64,000 nt of DNA from Skermanella mucosa (GCF_016765655.2 NZ_CP086106.1:6098501-6162500), one strand, 5' to 3'. Shown: positions 28,529 to 39,794, counted from the first letter of the stretch. Program-made: numbers and translations. Notes: generated from the letters alone by a model not told the origin.

Positions 28529-29442
28529 CGATGGCAGACATATCCGGCAGTAGGACGCCCCGTGAAGACGGGGCCGACGAGCAGAATTCCTTCACCGGCC
28601 AATTTCGCGGCTGGTTGAGGACCATCCTGGGGGGACGCGGCGACACGACGCTGCGCGACACCATCGAGGAGCTGATCGAGGAACGGCGCGAAGCCGAGGG
28701 ATCGATCGCCGCCGACGAGCGGGTGCTCCTCGCCAACATCCTCAAGCTGCGGGACCGCACCGTCGTGGACACGATGGTGCCGCGCGCCGACATCGTCGCC
28801 GTCGACATCGACACGACGCTGCCCGAGTTGATCGAGCGCATGTCGGAGGAGGCCCACTCCCGGATGCCGGTCTACCGGGAGACCCTCGACGACGTCGTCG
28901 GCGTGGTCCACATCAAGGACGTGCTGTCAGCGGTCGCGCGGAAGACGCCGTTCCAGCTCAAGGACATCACCCGCGACGCGGTGATCGTGGCGCCCAGCAT
29001 GCCGGTCCTCGACCTGCTGCTCCAGATGCGCCAGTCGCGCCAGCACATGGCCCTGGTCGTGGACGAGTTCGGCGGCATCGACGGGCTCGTGACGATCGAG
29101 GACCTGGTGGAGGAGATCGTCGGCGAGATCGAGGACGAGCACGACGAGACCGAGGAGCCGATGCTGGTGACCCGGCCGGACGGCACGATGCTGGCCGACG
29201 CCCGCGTTCCGATCGACGATTTCCTCAGCCTGGTCGGACCCGTCCTGGACGACGGCGAGCGGGAGGACTTCGACACGCTCGGCGGGCTGGTGTTCAACCT
29301 GGCCGGCCGCGTGCCGAGCCGGGGCGAGTTGCTCAAGCATCCCTCGGGCCTGGAGTTCGAGGTGGTCGACGCCGATCCGCGGCGGATCAAGCGCCTGCGG
29401 GTCCGCAACCTTCCGGAACCCGTCAACGCCACCCATGGATGA
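28525..29442 (+). CDS. CorC/HlyC family CBS-domain protein
   Basis: A 305-residue protein without membrane helices. Two CBS domains (about residues 70-200) include TMVPRADIVAVDIDTTLPEL and AHSRMPVYRETLDDVVGVVH. A CorC_HlyC transporter-associated domain forms the end (PDGTMLADARVPIDDFLSLV). This soluble branch is linked to magnesium/cobalt homeostasis and regularly lies between ybeY and lnt. The start overlaps ybeY and the stop overlaps lnt by eight bases. Confidence 0.92.
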   Translation: MTMADISGSRTPREDGADEQNSFTGQFRGWLRTILGGRGDTTLRDTIEELIEERREAEGSIAADERVLLANILKLRDRTVVDTMVPRADIVAVDIDTTLPELIERMSEEAHSRMPVYRETLDDVVGVVHIKDVLSAVARKTPFQLKDITRDAVIVAPSMPVLDLLLQMRQSRQHMALVVDEFGGIDGLVTIEDLVEEIVGEIEDEHDETEEPMLVTRPDGTMLADARVPIDDFLSLVGPVLDDGEREDFDTLGGLVFNLAGRVPSRGELLKHPSGLEFEVVDADPRRIKRLRVRNLPEPVNATHG

Positions 29443-31099
29443 CGTCTCCCCGCGCCTCCGGGGCTCGGGCGGGGTTGCGGGCGACGCGCGCGGCGGAGCG
29501 CTCCGGGAAAGCGACGGCGGGGCCTCCCGGGAACGGGGCGGCCTGCGCTTCGCCGCGCACCTGTCCGCCCTGACCGGCTGGCGCCGATACCTCGCGGCGG
29601 CGGCGTTCGGCGGCCTCGCGACCCTCGCCCTGCCGCCGGCCTTCGCCGTGCCCGTGCTGCTGCTGGCCTTTCCCGGCCTGCTCTGGCTGCTCGACGGCGC
29701 GGCGACCCGCCGCTCCGCCTTCTTCACCGGCTGGTGGTTCGGCTTCGGGCATTTCCTGCTCGGCCTCTACTGGATTTCCTTCGCGCTGCTGACCGACATC
29801 GCCCGCTTCTGGTGGATGATGCCTTTCGCCGCCGCGGGACTGCCGGCGCTGCTCGCCGTCTTCGTCGGCCTGGCGACGCTCGCCCTGCACGTCCTGTCAC
29901 GGCGGTTCCGCCTGGGCGGCCTTTCCCGCGTGCTCGCCTTCGCGATGCTGTGGACGGTGGCGGAGTATCTGCGCGGGCATGTCCTGACCGGCTTTCCCTG
30001 GAACCTGATCGGCTATTCCTGGGTGGGGTTCCTGCCGGTGCTGCAGAGCGTCGCGGTGATCGGCACCTACGGCCTGGGCCTCCTGACGGTCGCGGTCGCC
30101 GCCACGCCTGCCCTGTTCGGCGACCCGGCCGAGTCGCGGCGGCGGGCGGCCGGATCCGTGGCGGCCGGCCTGCTTCTGGTCGCCGCGATCGGTATCGCGG
30201 GCTGGGTCAGATTGTCGCAGAACGACAGGTCCGTGGTTCCCGGCGTGGTGGTGCGCATCGTCCAGCCGAACATCGCGCAGACCCTGAAATGGGACCCGGC
30301 CGAGCGGGCGCGGAACTTCGAGCGCCTGCTGGAAATGACCGCCGAAGGCCCAGCATCGGGCGGCCCGGCGCCCACCCACGTGGTCTGGCCGGAGACCGCG
30401 GTCCCCTTCTTCCTGGAGCGCGACGCGGCGGCCCGGCTGGCGATCGGGTCGGTGACCCCGCCCGGCGGCAGCGTCATCACCGGCGCCCCGCGGGTCAGGA
30501 CCGGGCCGGACGGCACCAACCGGTTCTGGAACAGCCTCCATGCGGTGGACGGCAGCGGCGCGGTGGTCGCCACCTACGACAAGTTCCACCTGGTTCCGTT
30601 CGGCGAGTATATGCCGCTCAGGGGCATCCTCCCGGTCGCTTCCATCGCCGCCGGATCGACCGACTTCTCCGCCGGCTTGGGTCCGGAGACGATCGACGTC
30701 GCCGGACTGCCCGCTTTCAGCCCGCTCATCTGCTACGAGGTGATTTTCCCAGCCGCGGTGAAGGACCCGGGACGGCGGCCGGAATGGCTGCTCAACGTGA
30801 CGAACGACGCCTGGTACGGCATCAGCGCCGGCCCCCACCAGCATTTCGCCATCGCCCAGGCGCGCGCGGTGGAGGAGGGTCTGCCCATGGTGAGGGCGGC
30901 GAATACCGGGATATCCGGCGTCGTGGATGGTTACGGCCGGATCTCGGCCTATCTCGAGTTGGGTTCGCGCGGCGTCGTCGACGCGGCGCTGCCGAAGGCG
31001 CTTGGAAACACCCCGTACGGTCGAATCGGCGACTGGATATTGGTGGTACTTCTGATGAGTTTCGGCCTCAGCACAACCATCGCTCGACAGACCCCTTGA
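29435..31099 (+). CDS. lnt: Apolipoprotein N-acyltransferase Lnt
   Basis: A 554-residue inner-membrane enzyme with several N-terminal helices and a periplasmic nitrilase domain. The catalytic triad is visible: Glu in VVWPETAVPFF, Lys in YDKFHLVPFGEYMPL, and Cys in FSPLICYEVIFP. Lnt adds the third acyl chain to lipoproteins. An N-terminal extension of about 45 charged or Gly-rich residues before the first helix is unusual, and the real start could be internal. It is the last gene of the miaB-lnt operon. Confidence 0.95.
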   Translation: MDDVSPRLRGSGGVAGDARGGALRESDGGASRERGGLRFAAHLSALTGWRRYLAAAAFGGLATLALPPAFAVPVLLLAFPGLLWLLDGAATRRSAFFTGWWFGFGHFLLGLYWISFALLTDIARFWWMMPFAAAGLPALLAVFVGLATLALHVLSRRFRLGGLSRVLAFAMLWTVAEYLRGHVLTGFPWNLIGYSWVGFLPVLQSVAVIGTYGLGLLTVAVAATPALFGDPAESRRRAAGSVAAGLLLVAAIGIAGWVRLSQNDRSVVPGVVVRIVQPNIAQTLKWDPAERARNFERLLEMTAEGPASGGPAPTHVVWPETAVPFFLERDAAARLAIGSVTPPGGSVITGAPRVRTGPDGTNRFWNSLHAVDGSGAVVATYDKFHLVPFGEYMPLRGILPVASIAAGSTDFSAGLGPETIDVAGLPAFSPLICYEVIFPAAVKDPGRRPEWLLNVTNDAWYGISAGPHQHFAIAQARAVEEGLPMVRAANTGISGVVDGYGRISAYLELGSRGVVDAALPKALGNTPYGRIGDWILVVLLMSFGLSTTIARQTP

Positions 31100-31177
31100 T
31101 TGTCGCACATATTTTCGTATGCGCGTGCACAAGAATGCGCTAGTACGTACTATTGAATGCATACACGTGCATGACTA

Positions 31178-31191
31178 GTTAGAGTGCTAAC
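31178..31191. promoter_or_regulatory. Palindrome GTTAG-AGTG-CTAAC before the XRE gene
   Basis: A perfect five-base inverted repeat around a four-base centre, 21 bases before the start codon of the HTH gene and at the edge of other palindromic sequence (GTACGTAC at 31144-31151). Position and symmetry suit an autoregulatory operator for the XRE protein; this is inference from position only. Confidence 0.35.
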
Positions 31192-31212
31192 ATTCAACAG
31201 GGGTTTGAGGGC

Positions 31213-31692
31213 ATGCAACCACAAACACGAGGCCGGCGTGGAACCGGCGGGCGGCCCAAGACCGGCAAGCCGAATCCGATCGACGTACATGTCGGATCAC
31301 GGGTAAGGCTGCGCCGCACTCTCCTCGGCATGAGCCAGGAGAAGCTGGGCGAGGCGATCGGCCTGACGTTCCAGCAGGTCCAGAAATACGAGCGGGGCGC
31401 GAACCGGATCGGTGCGAGTCGCCTGTTCGACCTCAGCCGCGTCCTGGACGTCCCGGTTTCGTTCTTTTTCGACGACATGCCGGCCGACTCGAACGCGATC
31501 CTCTCGGGCGAGCCTTCCCATGGCGGTTTCGGCGAGGAGAAGCCGGGTTCGTTCGAGCCCGACCCGATGGCCAAGCGGGAAACCCTGGAACTGGTCCGGG
31601 CATACTATCGCATCACCGACCCGCAGGTCCGCAAGCGCCTGTTCGAATTGACCAAGTCGGTCGCCAACGCGTCGAACAGCGAAGGCGGCTGA
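31213..31692 (+). CDS. XRE-family transcriptional regulator
   Basis: A 159-residue protein with a HTH_3 domain at about residues 28-82: VRLRRTLLGMSQEKLGEAIG followed by LTFQQVQKYERGANRIGASR. The C-terminal part (ETLELVRAYYRITDPQVRKR, LFELTKSVA) is the conserved tail of an alphaproteobacterial regulator group. GAGGG lies five bases before the ATG. It is not in the same operon as lnt (113-base gap), and it lies just upstream of metK; whether it controls metK is unknown. Confidence 0.85.
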   Translation: MQPQTRGRRGTGGRPKTGKPNPIDVHVGSRVRLRRTLLGMSQEKLGEAIGLTFQQVQKYERGANRIGASRLFDLSRVLDVPVSFFFDDMPADSNAILSGEPSHGGFGEEKPGSFEPDPMAKRETLELVRAYYRITDPQVRKRLFELTKSVANASNSEGG

Positions 31693-31723
31693 CCGGCGGC
31701 TGTTCGCCTTGGCCAGGGTTCCG

Positions 31724-31749
31724 GCCGGCCCTGCGTAGCGTGGGCCGGC
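31724..31749 (+). terminator. GC-rich hairpin after the XRE gene
   Basis: GCCGGCCC (31724-31731) pairs perfectly with GGGCCGGC (31742-31749) over a ten-base loop, 32 bases after the stop codon. There is no T-run, so it may act as a Rho-associated 3' end stabiliser rather than an intrinsic terminator. Confidence 0.4.
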
Positions 31750-31840
31750 AGCGGGGCAATGCTGGAAGGGCGACCCCGTGAGATTTCGAAACAATTCCTG
31801 CTTGCTAGCCGTGCGGGATACCCAGATTGCAGGTTCCGGA

Positions 31841-31903
31841 TCAAGTCACTTGACCCGGATGGTTCGGATTGCGAAAAGAGTGATAATGCTCGTCAGTCAA
31901 GTG
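31841..31903 (+). promoter_or_regulatory. metK leader with two mutually exclusive stems
   Basis: TCAAG-TCA-CTTGA (31841-31853) is a local hairpin. Its right half also belongs to CACTTGAC (31847-31854), which pairs perfectly with GTCAAGTG (31896-31903). Both cannot form together. The second stem ends 52 bases before the preferred metK start. It does not match a SAM riboswitch consensus that I can recognise. Confidence 0.35.
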
Positions 31904-31955
31904 GCGGGCCGATTATCTTCGTATGTCATCAATCCGCAACGCGCCGAGGCAACCT

Positions 31956-33117
<1,162 letters not shown>

Positions 33118-33125
<8 letters not shown>

Positions 33126-33864
33126 TCGTCCTCCAGGCCCGCGCGACGACGCGCCGGCCGATCTGCGGGAAAAGGTCTACGGCCGCCGGCGCGGCCGTAG
33201 ACTGCGCCTCTACAAGACCAACCTGCTGGAAACGCTGCTGCCCCGGCTGGCCATCGAGCCGCCGGCGGACGGCCGGCGCGTCGATCCCGTCTCGCTCTTC
33301 GTGACACCCGAAGGCGCGTCCGGAATCATGGACGTGTGGCTGGAAGTGGGATTCGGCAGCGGCGAGCACCTGGCCGGCCAGGCCGCGGCCCATCCCGACA
33401 TCGGCATGATCGGCTGCGAGCCCTTCCTCAACGGCGTCGCCAATCTCCTGGAACACATCGATGCCGGAGGACAGCGGAACATCCGCATCCTCGCCGACGA
33501 CGCCCGGCCGCTGATCGATGCCCTGCCCGACGCGTCGATCGGCCGCTGCTTCGTGCTGTTCCCCGACCCCTGGCCCAAGATCCGCCACCACAAGCGCCGC
33601 TTCATCGGACCGGACAACCTGGCCCGGCTGTCGCGCGTGCTGAAGGACGGGGCCGAACTGCGCATGGCGAGCGACGTCATGGGCGTCGCCATGTGGATGC
33701 TGGAGCACACCTGGCGCCATCCCGACTTCGAGTGGCTCGCCAGGACCGCGGAGGATTGGCGCCGGCGGCCGGACGACTGGCCCCAGTCGCGCTACGAGCA
33801 GAAGGGCATCGAGGCCGGCCGCAAGCCGGTGTTCCTGCGCTTCAGGCGGAAACCGCGGGGCTGA
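33118..33864 (+). CDS. trmB: tRNA (guanine-N7-)-methyltransferase TrmB
   Basis: A SAM-dependent methyltransferase: [20 protein letters not shown] is the SAM-binding motif I, followed by [13 protein letters not shown]. The TrmB-specific [16 protein letters not shown] lies in the second half. It makes m7G46 in tRNA. A TTG at 33118 inside the metK 3' end gives 248 residues starting just before the conserved [11 protein letters not shown]; in-frame starts further upstream would lie deep within metK. It is thus co-transcribed with the SAM synthetase that makes its cofactor. Confidence 0.92.
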
Positions 33865-33870
33865 ACCGGC

Positions 33871-33893
33871 GGGCCGGGTGCGGCACCCGGCCC
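33871..33893 (+). terminator. Strong hairpin after trmB
   Basis: GGGCCGGGTG (33871-33880) pairs perfectly with CACCCGGCCC (33884-33893) around CGG, seven bases after the trmB stop. No T-run follows, so termination strength is uncertain. Confidence 0.55.
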
Positions 33894-33962
33894 GTACGCC
33901 GCCCACGCCGGAGCGGGCGGGAAAGCAACGGAAAGCCGCAGGGAAAGTATTGTGGAAAATCC

Positions 33963-33990
33963 TTGCGGCCTGCCTCAACTCCGCTATATT
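33963..33990 (+). promoter_or_regulatory. Promoter of the rimP-nusA-infB operon
   Basis: TTGCGG (33963-33968) and TATATT (33985-33990) are separated by 16 bases, the best sigma-70-like match in this region. The predicted start near 33997 leaves a 147-base leader before rimP, with a terminator inside it. Confidence 0.6.
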
Positions 33991-34054
33991 CCATTCCGTG
34001 ATCCCATACGATCCGGCGGTCCCGCCAAAACGGGCAAGGCTGGATCGCATCCGG

Positions 34055-34077
34055 GTGGGCCACTGGCCCACTTTTTT
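34055..34077 (+). terminator. Intrinsic terminator (attenuator) in the rimP leader
   Basis: GTGGGCC (34055-34061) pairs with GGCCCAC (34065-34071) over a three-base loop and is followed by TTTTTT (34072-34077). It lies between the promoter and rimP, so it would yield a short RNA of about 80 bases unless antiterminated. Upstream in the leader GATCC/GGATC enclose a CCCG/CGGG hairpin. Because the operon encodes NusA, autogenous attenuation is a natural hypothesis. Confidence 0.75.
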
Positions 34078-34143
34078 GTTTTTGTCTACAGTTTATTGAA
34101 CCGGGCCCCTGAAGCCCGGTCATGTTGCCTCAAGTCAGGTGGA

Positions 34144-34629
34144 ATGGACGCAACCGATCGGATACAACAGATCATCGCCCCCTCGGTCGAAGCCATGGGC
34201 TACGAGATCGTACGGGTGCAGGTGTCGGGCACGCAGCGGCCCACCTTGCAGGTGATGGCCGAGCGGAAGGACAATGCCGCCATGACCGTGGAGGATTGCG
34301 CAGACATCAGCCGCGCTGTGTCCGCCATCCTTGATGTCGAGGATCCGATTTCTTCCGCCTACACGCTGGAAGTCAGCTCGCCGGGGATCGACCGGCCGTT
34401 GACCCGGCTGAAGGATTTCGAACGGTTCGCCGGCTTCGAAGCGCGCATCGAAACCCGCTTCCCGCTGGACGGCCGCAAGCGGTTCCGTGGCGTGCTGAAG
34501 GGCGTCGGGGACGGGTCCGTGCTGATCGAGACCGATACCGGTCCGGCCACCATCCCGTTCGACGCCGTGCAGCGCGCCAAGCTGATCCTGACCGACGCGC
34601 TGATCGCCGCCACCGCGGCCCAGCAGTAG
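34144..34629 (+). CDS. rimP: Ribosome maturation factor RimP
   Basis: A 161-residue protein with the RimP N-domain (QIIAPSVEAMGYEIVRVQV) and the motif YTLEVSSPGIDRPLTRLKDF, followed by the SH3-like C-domain. RimP assists 30S subunit maturation. The ATG at 34144 has AGGTGGA immediately upstream and begins at the standard position; the frame is open further up through the leader but there is no reason to extend it. It is the first gene of the translation operon. Confidence 0.95.
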   Translation: MDATDRIQQIIAPSVEAMGYEIVRVQVSGTQRPTLQVMAERKDNAAMTVEDCADISRAVSAILDVEDPISSAYTLEVSSPGIDRPLTRLKDFERFAGFEARIETRFPLDGRKRFRGVLKGVGDGSVLIETDTGPATIPFDAVQRAKLILTDALIAATAAQQ

Positions 34630-34687
34630 CCGGCCTTTTCGCCTCACGTCCGAGTGCCTACTCTAACGAACGCCAGGGACTTCTGGA

Positions 34688-36202
34688 ATGGAACTGCTAC
34701 AAGTAGCCGATGCGGTCGCCCGCGAGAAGAACATCGACCGGGATGAGGTCCTGGAAGCGATGGAGCAGGCGATTCAGAAGGCAGGCCGCTCCAAGTACGG
34801 ACACGAACACGACATCCGGGCGCGGATCGACCGCAAGACCGGCGACATCCACCTGATGCGCTACCTGGAAGTGGTCGAGGAGGTCGAGAACGAGGCGACC
34901 CAGCTTACCGTCCGCGAAGCGCAGCGCATGAAGAAGGACGCCGCCGTCGGCGAGTTCCTGACCGACGAGTTGCCGCCGATCGACTTCGGCCGGATCGCGG
35001 CGCAGACCGCCAAGCAGGTCATCGTCCAGAAGGTCCGCGAGGCGGAACGGCAGCGCCAGTTCAAGGAATACAAGGACCGCGTCGGCGAAGTGGTCAACGG
35101 CCTGGTCAAGCGGGTCGAGTACGGAAACGTCACGGTCGACCTGGGCCGGGCGGAGGCGATCCTGCGCCGCGACGAGCTTCTGCCCCGCGAGCACTTCAAG
35201 AACGGCGACCGCGTACGCGCGTACATCTATGACGTACGGGCCGAAGCCCGCGGTCCGCAGATCTTCCTGTCGCGCACCCATCCCACTTTCATGGCGAAGC
35301 TCTTCTCCCAGGAAGTGCCGGAGATCTACGACGGCATCATCGAGATCAAGTCGGTCGCCCGCGACCCCGGCTCTCGCGCCAAGATCGCCGTGCTGAGCCA
35401 CGACAGCTCGATCGACTCGGTCGGCGCCTGCGTCGGCATGCGCGGCAGCCGCGTCCAGGCCGTCGTCGGCGAGCTCCAGGGCGAGAAGATCGACATCATT
35501 CCGTGGTCCCAGGACCCGGCGACCTTCGTCGTCAACGCCCTGGCCCCGGCCGAAGTGGCCAAGGTCGTGATGGACGAGGAAAGCAAGCGCATTGAAGTCG
35601 TGGTTCCCGATGACCAGTTGAGTCTGGCGATCGGACGCCGCGGCCAGAACGTGCGTCTCGCCAGCCAGCTGACCGGCTGGGACATCGACATCATGACCGA
35701 GAACGAGGAGTCGGAGCGGCGCTCGGAAGAGTTCAAGACCCGTTCCCAGCTCTTCATCGACGCCCTGGACGTGGACGACGTGATCGCCCACCTGCTGGTC
35801 GCCGAGGGCTTCTCGTCGGTCGAGGAGATCGCCTTCGCCGAGACCAACGAACTCGCCGAGATCGAAGGCTTCGACGAGGACGTGGCCGAGGAGCTGCGCG
35901 AGCGCGCCCGGACCTTCCTCGACCAGCAGAACAGCGAGATGACCGAGCGGCGCCAGGCGCTGGGCGTCGTCGACGAGATCGCGGAGATCGAGGGCCTGAC
36001 CCCCGTCATGCTGGTCAAGCTGGGCGAGAACGGGGTCAAGACCCTGGACGATCTGGCCGACCTCGCGGGCGACGAGCTGCGCGAGATCGTCGGCAAGGAC
36101 GCCATGACGCTGGACGACGCCAACGCCATCATCATGGCGGCCCGCGCCCACTGGTTCACCGAGGACGGCGAACCGGCGACCGCCGCGACCGAACAGCACT
36201 GA
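34688..36202 (+). CDS. nusA: Transcription termination/antitermination factor NusA
   Basis: A 504-residue protein. It has an N-terminal RNA-polymerase-binding domain, an S1 domain around 135-200 ([20 protein letters not shown]), two KH domains ([40 protein letters not shown]), and two C-terminal acidic helix-hairpin-helix repeats ([20 protein letters not shown] and the region after 430). NusA controls pausing, termination and antitermination. The C-terminal AR-like repeats are normal for proteobacteria. Confidence 0.97.
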   Translation: MELLQVADAVAREKNIDRDEVLEAMEQAIQKAGRSKYGHEHDIRARIDRKTGDIHLMRYLEVVEEVENEATQLTVREAQRMKKDAAVGEFLTDELPPIDFGRIAAQTAKQVIVQKVREAERQRQFKEYKDRVGEVVNGLVKRVEYGNVTVDLGRAEAILRRDELLPREHFKNGDRVRAYIYDVRAEARGPQIFLSRTHPTFMAKLFSQEVPEIYDGIIEIKSVARDPGSRAKIAVLSHDSSIDSVGACVGMRGSRVQAVVGELQGEKIDIIPWSQDPATFVVNALAPAEVAKVVMDEESKRIEVVVPDDQLSLAIGRRGQNVRLASQLTGWDIDIMTENEESERRSEEFKTRSQLFIDALDVDDVIAHLLVAEGFSSVEEIAFAETNELAEIEGFDEDVAEELRERARTFLDQQNSEMTERRQALGVVDEIAEIEGLTPVMLVKLGENGVKTLDDLADLAGDELREIVGKDAMTLDDANAIIMAARAHWFTEDGEPATAATEQH

Positions 36203-36255
36203 CCCTGGTCTTTCCAGGACTACCGCTCTCGAACCAAGGACCGACCCTGCACCGG

Positions 36256-36999
36256 ATGACATTACTGAACGCCCACCCCACCCTGCCCCACGAGGCAGCA
36301 GACCCGCCCGAAACGTTCGAGCCCGGTTTCCCCGGGCACGAACCGCTTGAGGAGGAGGCGATCGGCGGCCGGCGCAGCCCATTGCGGCGCTGCATCGTCA
36401 CCGCCGTCGTCGCCGACCGCCAGGGCATGATCCGGTTCGTCGCGTCGCCGGAAGGCGCCGTCGTGCCGGACCTGGAGGGCACGCTGCCCGGACGGGGGCT
36501 GTGGGTCACGGCGGACCGGGAGATCCTGGCCAGGGCGGTCGCCAAGAACCAGTTCTCCAAGGCCGCCCGCCGCAAGGTCAAGGTCGATCCCGGCCTGGCC
36601 GACCGGGTGGAGGCATTGCTCAAGCGGCGCTGCCTCGACTCGATCGGCCTGTGCCGTCGCGCCGGGGTGGCCGTCTCGGGGTTCGAGAAGGTCCGCGAGG
36701 CGTTGCGCAAGGGCAAGGCGGGCGCGCTGATCGCCGCCGCCGACGGGGCGGAGGACGGGCGCGGCAAGATGCGGGCGCTGGCCGGGGAGGCGCCCGTCGT
36801 CGACCTGTTCGACGCGGCCGATCTCGGCCACGCCTTCGGTCGCGACCACGTGGTGCATGCGATGCTGGCGCCCGGCCGATTGGCCGCGCGCTTCCTGGAG
36901 GAGTGCCGGCGGTATGCCGGTCTTCGACGGGGTGCCTCGGGTGAAGGCAATTGCGGTCCGGCATCGGCCGGCCGGGCAACAGATACAACGACGAGCTAG
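36256..36999 (+). CDS. YlxR (DUF448) - L7Ae-like fusion RNA-binding protein
   Basis: A 247-residue protein combining two small RNA-binding modules that are separate genes in Bacillus. YlxR/DUF448 (about 40-105) shows [20 protein letters not shown] and [14 protein letters not shown] second L7Ae/YlxQ-like domain (about 125-220) shows [20 protein letters not shown] and the ending [17 protein letters not shown]. It sits between nusA and infB as usual. An N-terminal extension of about 38 residues is Pro/Glu-rich. It is probably a ribosome or RNA-associated factor of unknown function. Confidence 0.9.
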   Translation: MTLLNAHPTLPHEAADPPETFEPGFPGHEPLEEEAIGGRRSPLRRCIVTAVVADRQGMIRFVASPEGAVVPDLEGTLPGRGLWVTADREILARAVAKNQFSKAARRKVKVDPGLADRVEALLKRRCLDSIGLCRRAGVAVSGFEKVREALRKGKAGALIAAADGAEDGRGKMRALAGEAPVVDLFDAADLGHAFGRDHVVHAMLAPGRLAARFLEECRRYAGLRRGASGEGNCGPASAGRATDTTTS

Positions 37000-37009
37000 T
37001 CGGACACAG

Positions 37010-39748
37010 ATGACTGACAGTAACGACCAGGACCGCAAGAAGGTTTTGAGCCTCCCCACCAAGGGCAAGCTCGAACTGAAGAACAAACCCGCCGATGCCG
37101 GCTCGGTTCGGCAGAGCTTTTCCCATGGCCGGTCGAAGACCGTGACCGTCGAGGTCAAGCGCAAGCGGACGATCGAGAAGGGAGCCGCGCCCGGCGTGGC
37201 CGACGGCGGCGCCGCGGCCCGCCGCGCGGCCGAGGGGCTGCCCCTCAAGGGCGCGCCCGGCGGCAGGGGCCAGCGTGGCCAGCCCGCCGTCCGGCAGCTC
37301 ACCAAGGAGGAGCGCGACGCCCGCCTGCGCGCCCTCCAGGGCGCCATCCGTTCCGACGAGGAGCGGCGGCAGGTCGAGGCCGAGCTGGCCGAGGCCACCG
37401 TCATCGAGGAGCCGGAGGTCGTCGAGGAGGCGCCGGAGCCCCAGCTCGACGCCGAGGCCCTGCGCCGGCGCGAGCTCGAGGAGCTGAAGAGCATCCAGGA
37501 AGAGGAGCGCGCCAAGGCCGAGGAGGCCGAACGCAAGCGCCAGGAAGAGGAAGCCAAGCGCAAGGAGGCGGAAGCCGCCAGGCGCCCGGCTGCCAAGGCT
37601 CCGGCCCGCGACGAGGAGGCCGCTCCGGCCGCCGCCCGCTCGGGCGAGGACGACCGCCGCCGGACTCCGGCGGCGCCGCGTGCCGCGGAAGCCGCCATCG
37701 GCAAGGCGGCCGGCATGATCGCCCGCGCCGGCGAAGAGGAAGACGACGGCCGCGGCCGCCGCAAGACGGCTCCCGGTGCCGGCGGCGGCCCCGCGAAGGC
37801 CCCGGCCAAGCCGCCCGCGGCTCCCAAGGGCAAGGCGGGCGACCGCCGCCGCGGCAGCGGCAAGATGACGGTCACCCAGGCGCTGAGCGGCGACGAGTCC
37901 GAGCGGACCCGCAGCATGGCGGCGCTGCGGCGTGCCCGTGAGCGCGAGAAGCAGCGCCTGAACAGCCGGCAGGAGACCCAGAAGGTCACCCGCGACGTGG
38001 TGGTGCCGGAAGTCATCACCGTCCAGGAGCTGGCCAACCGCATGGCCGAGCGCGGCGCCGACGTGATCAAGTCGCTGATGCGCATGGGCGTGATGGCGAC
38101 GATCAACCAGACGATCGACGCCGACACGGCGGAGCTGGTAGTCGCCGAGTTCGGTCACCGGATGCGCCGCGTTTCCGAGGCGGACGTCGAAGTCGGCCTG
38201 AAGGGCGAGGAGGACATCGAGGAGAACCTGATCCCGCGGGCTCCCGTCGTCACCGTCATGGGCCACGTCGACCACGGCAAGACCTCGCTGCTGGACGCGC
38301 TGCGCGCCACCGACGTGGCGAGCCGCGAAGCCGGCGGCATCACCCAGCACATCGGCGCCTATCAGGTGCAGCTGGGCTCGGGCGGCAAGATCACCTTCAT
38401 CGACACCCCGGGCCACGCCGCCTTCACCGAGATGCGGGCGCGCGGCGCCAACGTCACGGACGTGGTGGTGCTGGTGGTGGCCGCCGACGACGGCATCATG
38501 CCGCAGACGGTCGAGGCCATCCACCACGCCAAGGCGGCCCAGGTGCCGATCATCGTGGCGATCAACAAGTGCGACCTGCCCGACGCGAACCCCGACCGGG
38601 TCCGCCAGGAGCTGCTGCAGCACGAGCTGGTCGTCGAGGAGATGGGCGGCGACGTGCTGGCGGTCGAGGTTTCGGCCAAGACCCGCATGGGTCTCGACCG
38701 GATCGAGGAGGCCATCCTCCTCCAGGCGGAAATCCTGGAGCTGCGGGCCAACCCGAACCGCGCCGCCGAAGGCGTCGTGATCGAGGCCAAGCTGGAGCGG
38801 GGCCGCGGTTCGGTCGCGACCGTGCTGATCCAGCGCGGCACCCTGTCGGTCGGCGACATCTTCGTCGCCGGCGCCGAATGGGGCCGCGTCCGGGCGCTGG
38901 TCAACGACCGCGGCGCCAGCGTCGACACCGCCGGTCCGGCGATGCCGATCGAGGTGCTGGGCCTGAACGGCACGCCGCTGGCGGGCGACGAGTTCGCGGT
39001 GGTGGAGACCGAGGCGCGGGCCCGCGAGATCACCGAGTTCCGTCAGCGCAAGCGGCGGGAGGCGGCGGCCTCGGCGGCGTCGCGCGGCACCCTGGAGCAG
39101 ATGTTCACCCGCATCCAGGCGGGCGAGGCCAAGGAACTGCCGATCGTCATCAAGGGCGACGTGCAGGGCTCGATCGAGGCGATCAGCGGCGCCCTGGAGC
39201 GTCTGACCGCCGCCAACACCGAAGTGAAGGTGCGGGTGCTCCACAGCTCGGTCGGCGCGATCAACGAGTCCGACGTGACCCTGGCGAACGCGTCCAAGGC
39301 GATGATCTTCGGCTTCAACGTCCGTGCCAATCCCCAGGCTCGCGAGATGGCGAAGCGGGACGGCATCGAGATCCGCTACTACTCGGTGATCTACGACGTC
39401 ATCGACGACGTGCGGGCCGCCCTCACGGGCATGCTGTCGCCGATCCTGCGCGAGCGGTTCCTGGGCAACGCCCAGATCCGCGAGGTGTTCAACATCACCA
39501 AGGTCGGCAAGGTCGCCGGCTGCATGATCACCGAGGGCGTGGTGAAGCGCGGTGCCGGCGTCCGCCTGCTGCGCGACAACGTGGTCATCCACACCGGCAC
39601 GCTGAAGACCCTGAAGCGCTTCAAGGACGAAGTCCGCGAGGTCCGCGAAGGGTACGAATGCGGCATGGCGTTCGAGAACTACGACAACATCCAGGCAGGC
39701 GACGTGATCGAAGCCTACGAGATGGAAGAAGTGGCACGGCAGCTCTGA
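37010..39748 (+). CDS. infB: Translation initiation factor IF-2
   Basis: A 912-residue IF-2. The long N-terminal part (to about 330) is charged and low in complexity, with [20 protein letters not shown] runs and an IF2 N-domain. The GTPase core begins near residue 415 with G1 [12 protein letters not shown]3 [11 protein letters not shown] and G4 NKCD. The C-terminal domains that bind initiator tRNA end in [20 protein letters not shown]. Start ATG at 37010 ([11 protein letters not shown]). Length is typical for alphaproteobacteria. Confidence 0.97.
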   Translation: MTDSNDQDRKKVLSLPTKGKLELKNKPADAGSVRQSFSHGRSKTVTVEVKRKRTIEKGAAPGVADGGAAARRAAEGLPLKGAPGGRGQRGQPAVRQLTKEERDARLRALQGAIRSDEERRQVEAELAEATVIEEPEVVEEAPEPQLDAEALRRRELEELKSIQEEERAKAEEAERKRQEEEAKRKEAEAARRPAAKAPARDEEAAPAAARSGEDDRRRTPAAPRAAEAAIGKAAGMIARAGEEEDDGRGRRKTAPGAGGGPAKAPAKPPAAPKGKAGDRRRGSGKMTVTQALSGDESERTRSMAALRRAREREKQRLNSRQETQKVTRDVVVPEVITVQELANRMAERGADVIKSLMRMGVMATINQTIDADTAELVVAEFGHRMRRVSEADVEVGLKGEEDIEENLIPRAPVVTVMGHVDHGKTSLLDALRATDVASREAGGITQHIGAYQVQLGSGGKITFIDTPGHAAFTEMRARGANVTDVVVLVVAADDGIMPQTVEAIHHAKAAQVPIIVAINKCDLPDANPDRVRQELLQHELVVEEMGGDVLAVEVSAKTRMGLDRIEEAILLQAEILELRANPNRAAEGVVIEAKLERGRGSVATVLIQRGTLSVGDIFVAGAEWGRVRALVNDRGASVDTAGPAMPIEVLGLNGTPLAGDEFAVVETEARAREITEFRQRKRREAAASAASRGTLEQMFTRIQAGEAKELPIVIKGDVQGSIEAISGALERLTAANTEVKVRVLHSSVGAINESDVTLANASKAMIFGFNVRANPQAREMAKRDGIEIRYYSVIYDVIDDVRAALTGMLSPILRERFLGNAQIREVFNITKVGKVAGCMITEGVVKRGAGVRLLRDNVVIHTGTLKTLKRFKDEVREVREGYECGMAFENYDNIQAGDVIEAYEMEEVARQL

Positions 39749-39774
39749 CCGACCGCCGTCGCGGATAAGGCCTT

Positions 39775-39794
39775 GCGGCGCCCTCGGGCGCCGC
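39775..39794 (+). terminator. GC-rich hairpin between infB and rbfA
   Basis: GCGGCGCCC (39775-39783) pairs with GGGCGCCGC (39786-39794) 26 bases after the infB stop, and a second GGGCT/AGCCC hairpin follows near 39812-39828. No T-run is present. In a 183-base gap inside an otherwise compact operon, these could be partial terminators or RNA-processing sites. Confidence 0.4.

Noticed and set aside
31182-31190. A CIRCE heat-shock element (GAGTGCTAA) upstream of the XRE gene
   Set aside because: Only one half-site is present; TTAGCACTC is not found nine bases upstream.
31700-31955. A known SAM-II or SAH riboswitch before metK
   Set aside because: I cannot find the conserved core of either class, only the alternative stems reported as a finding.
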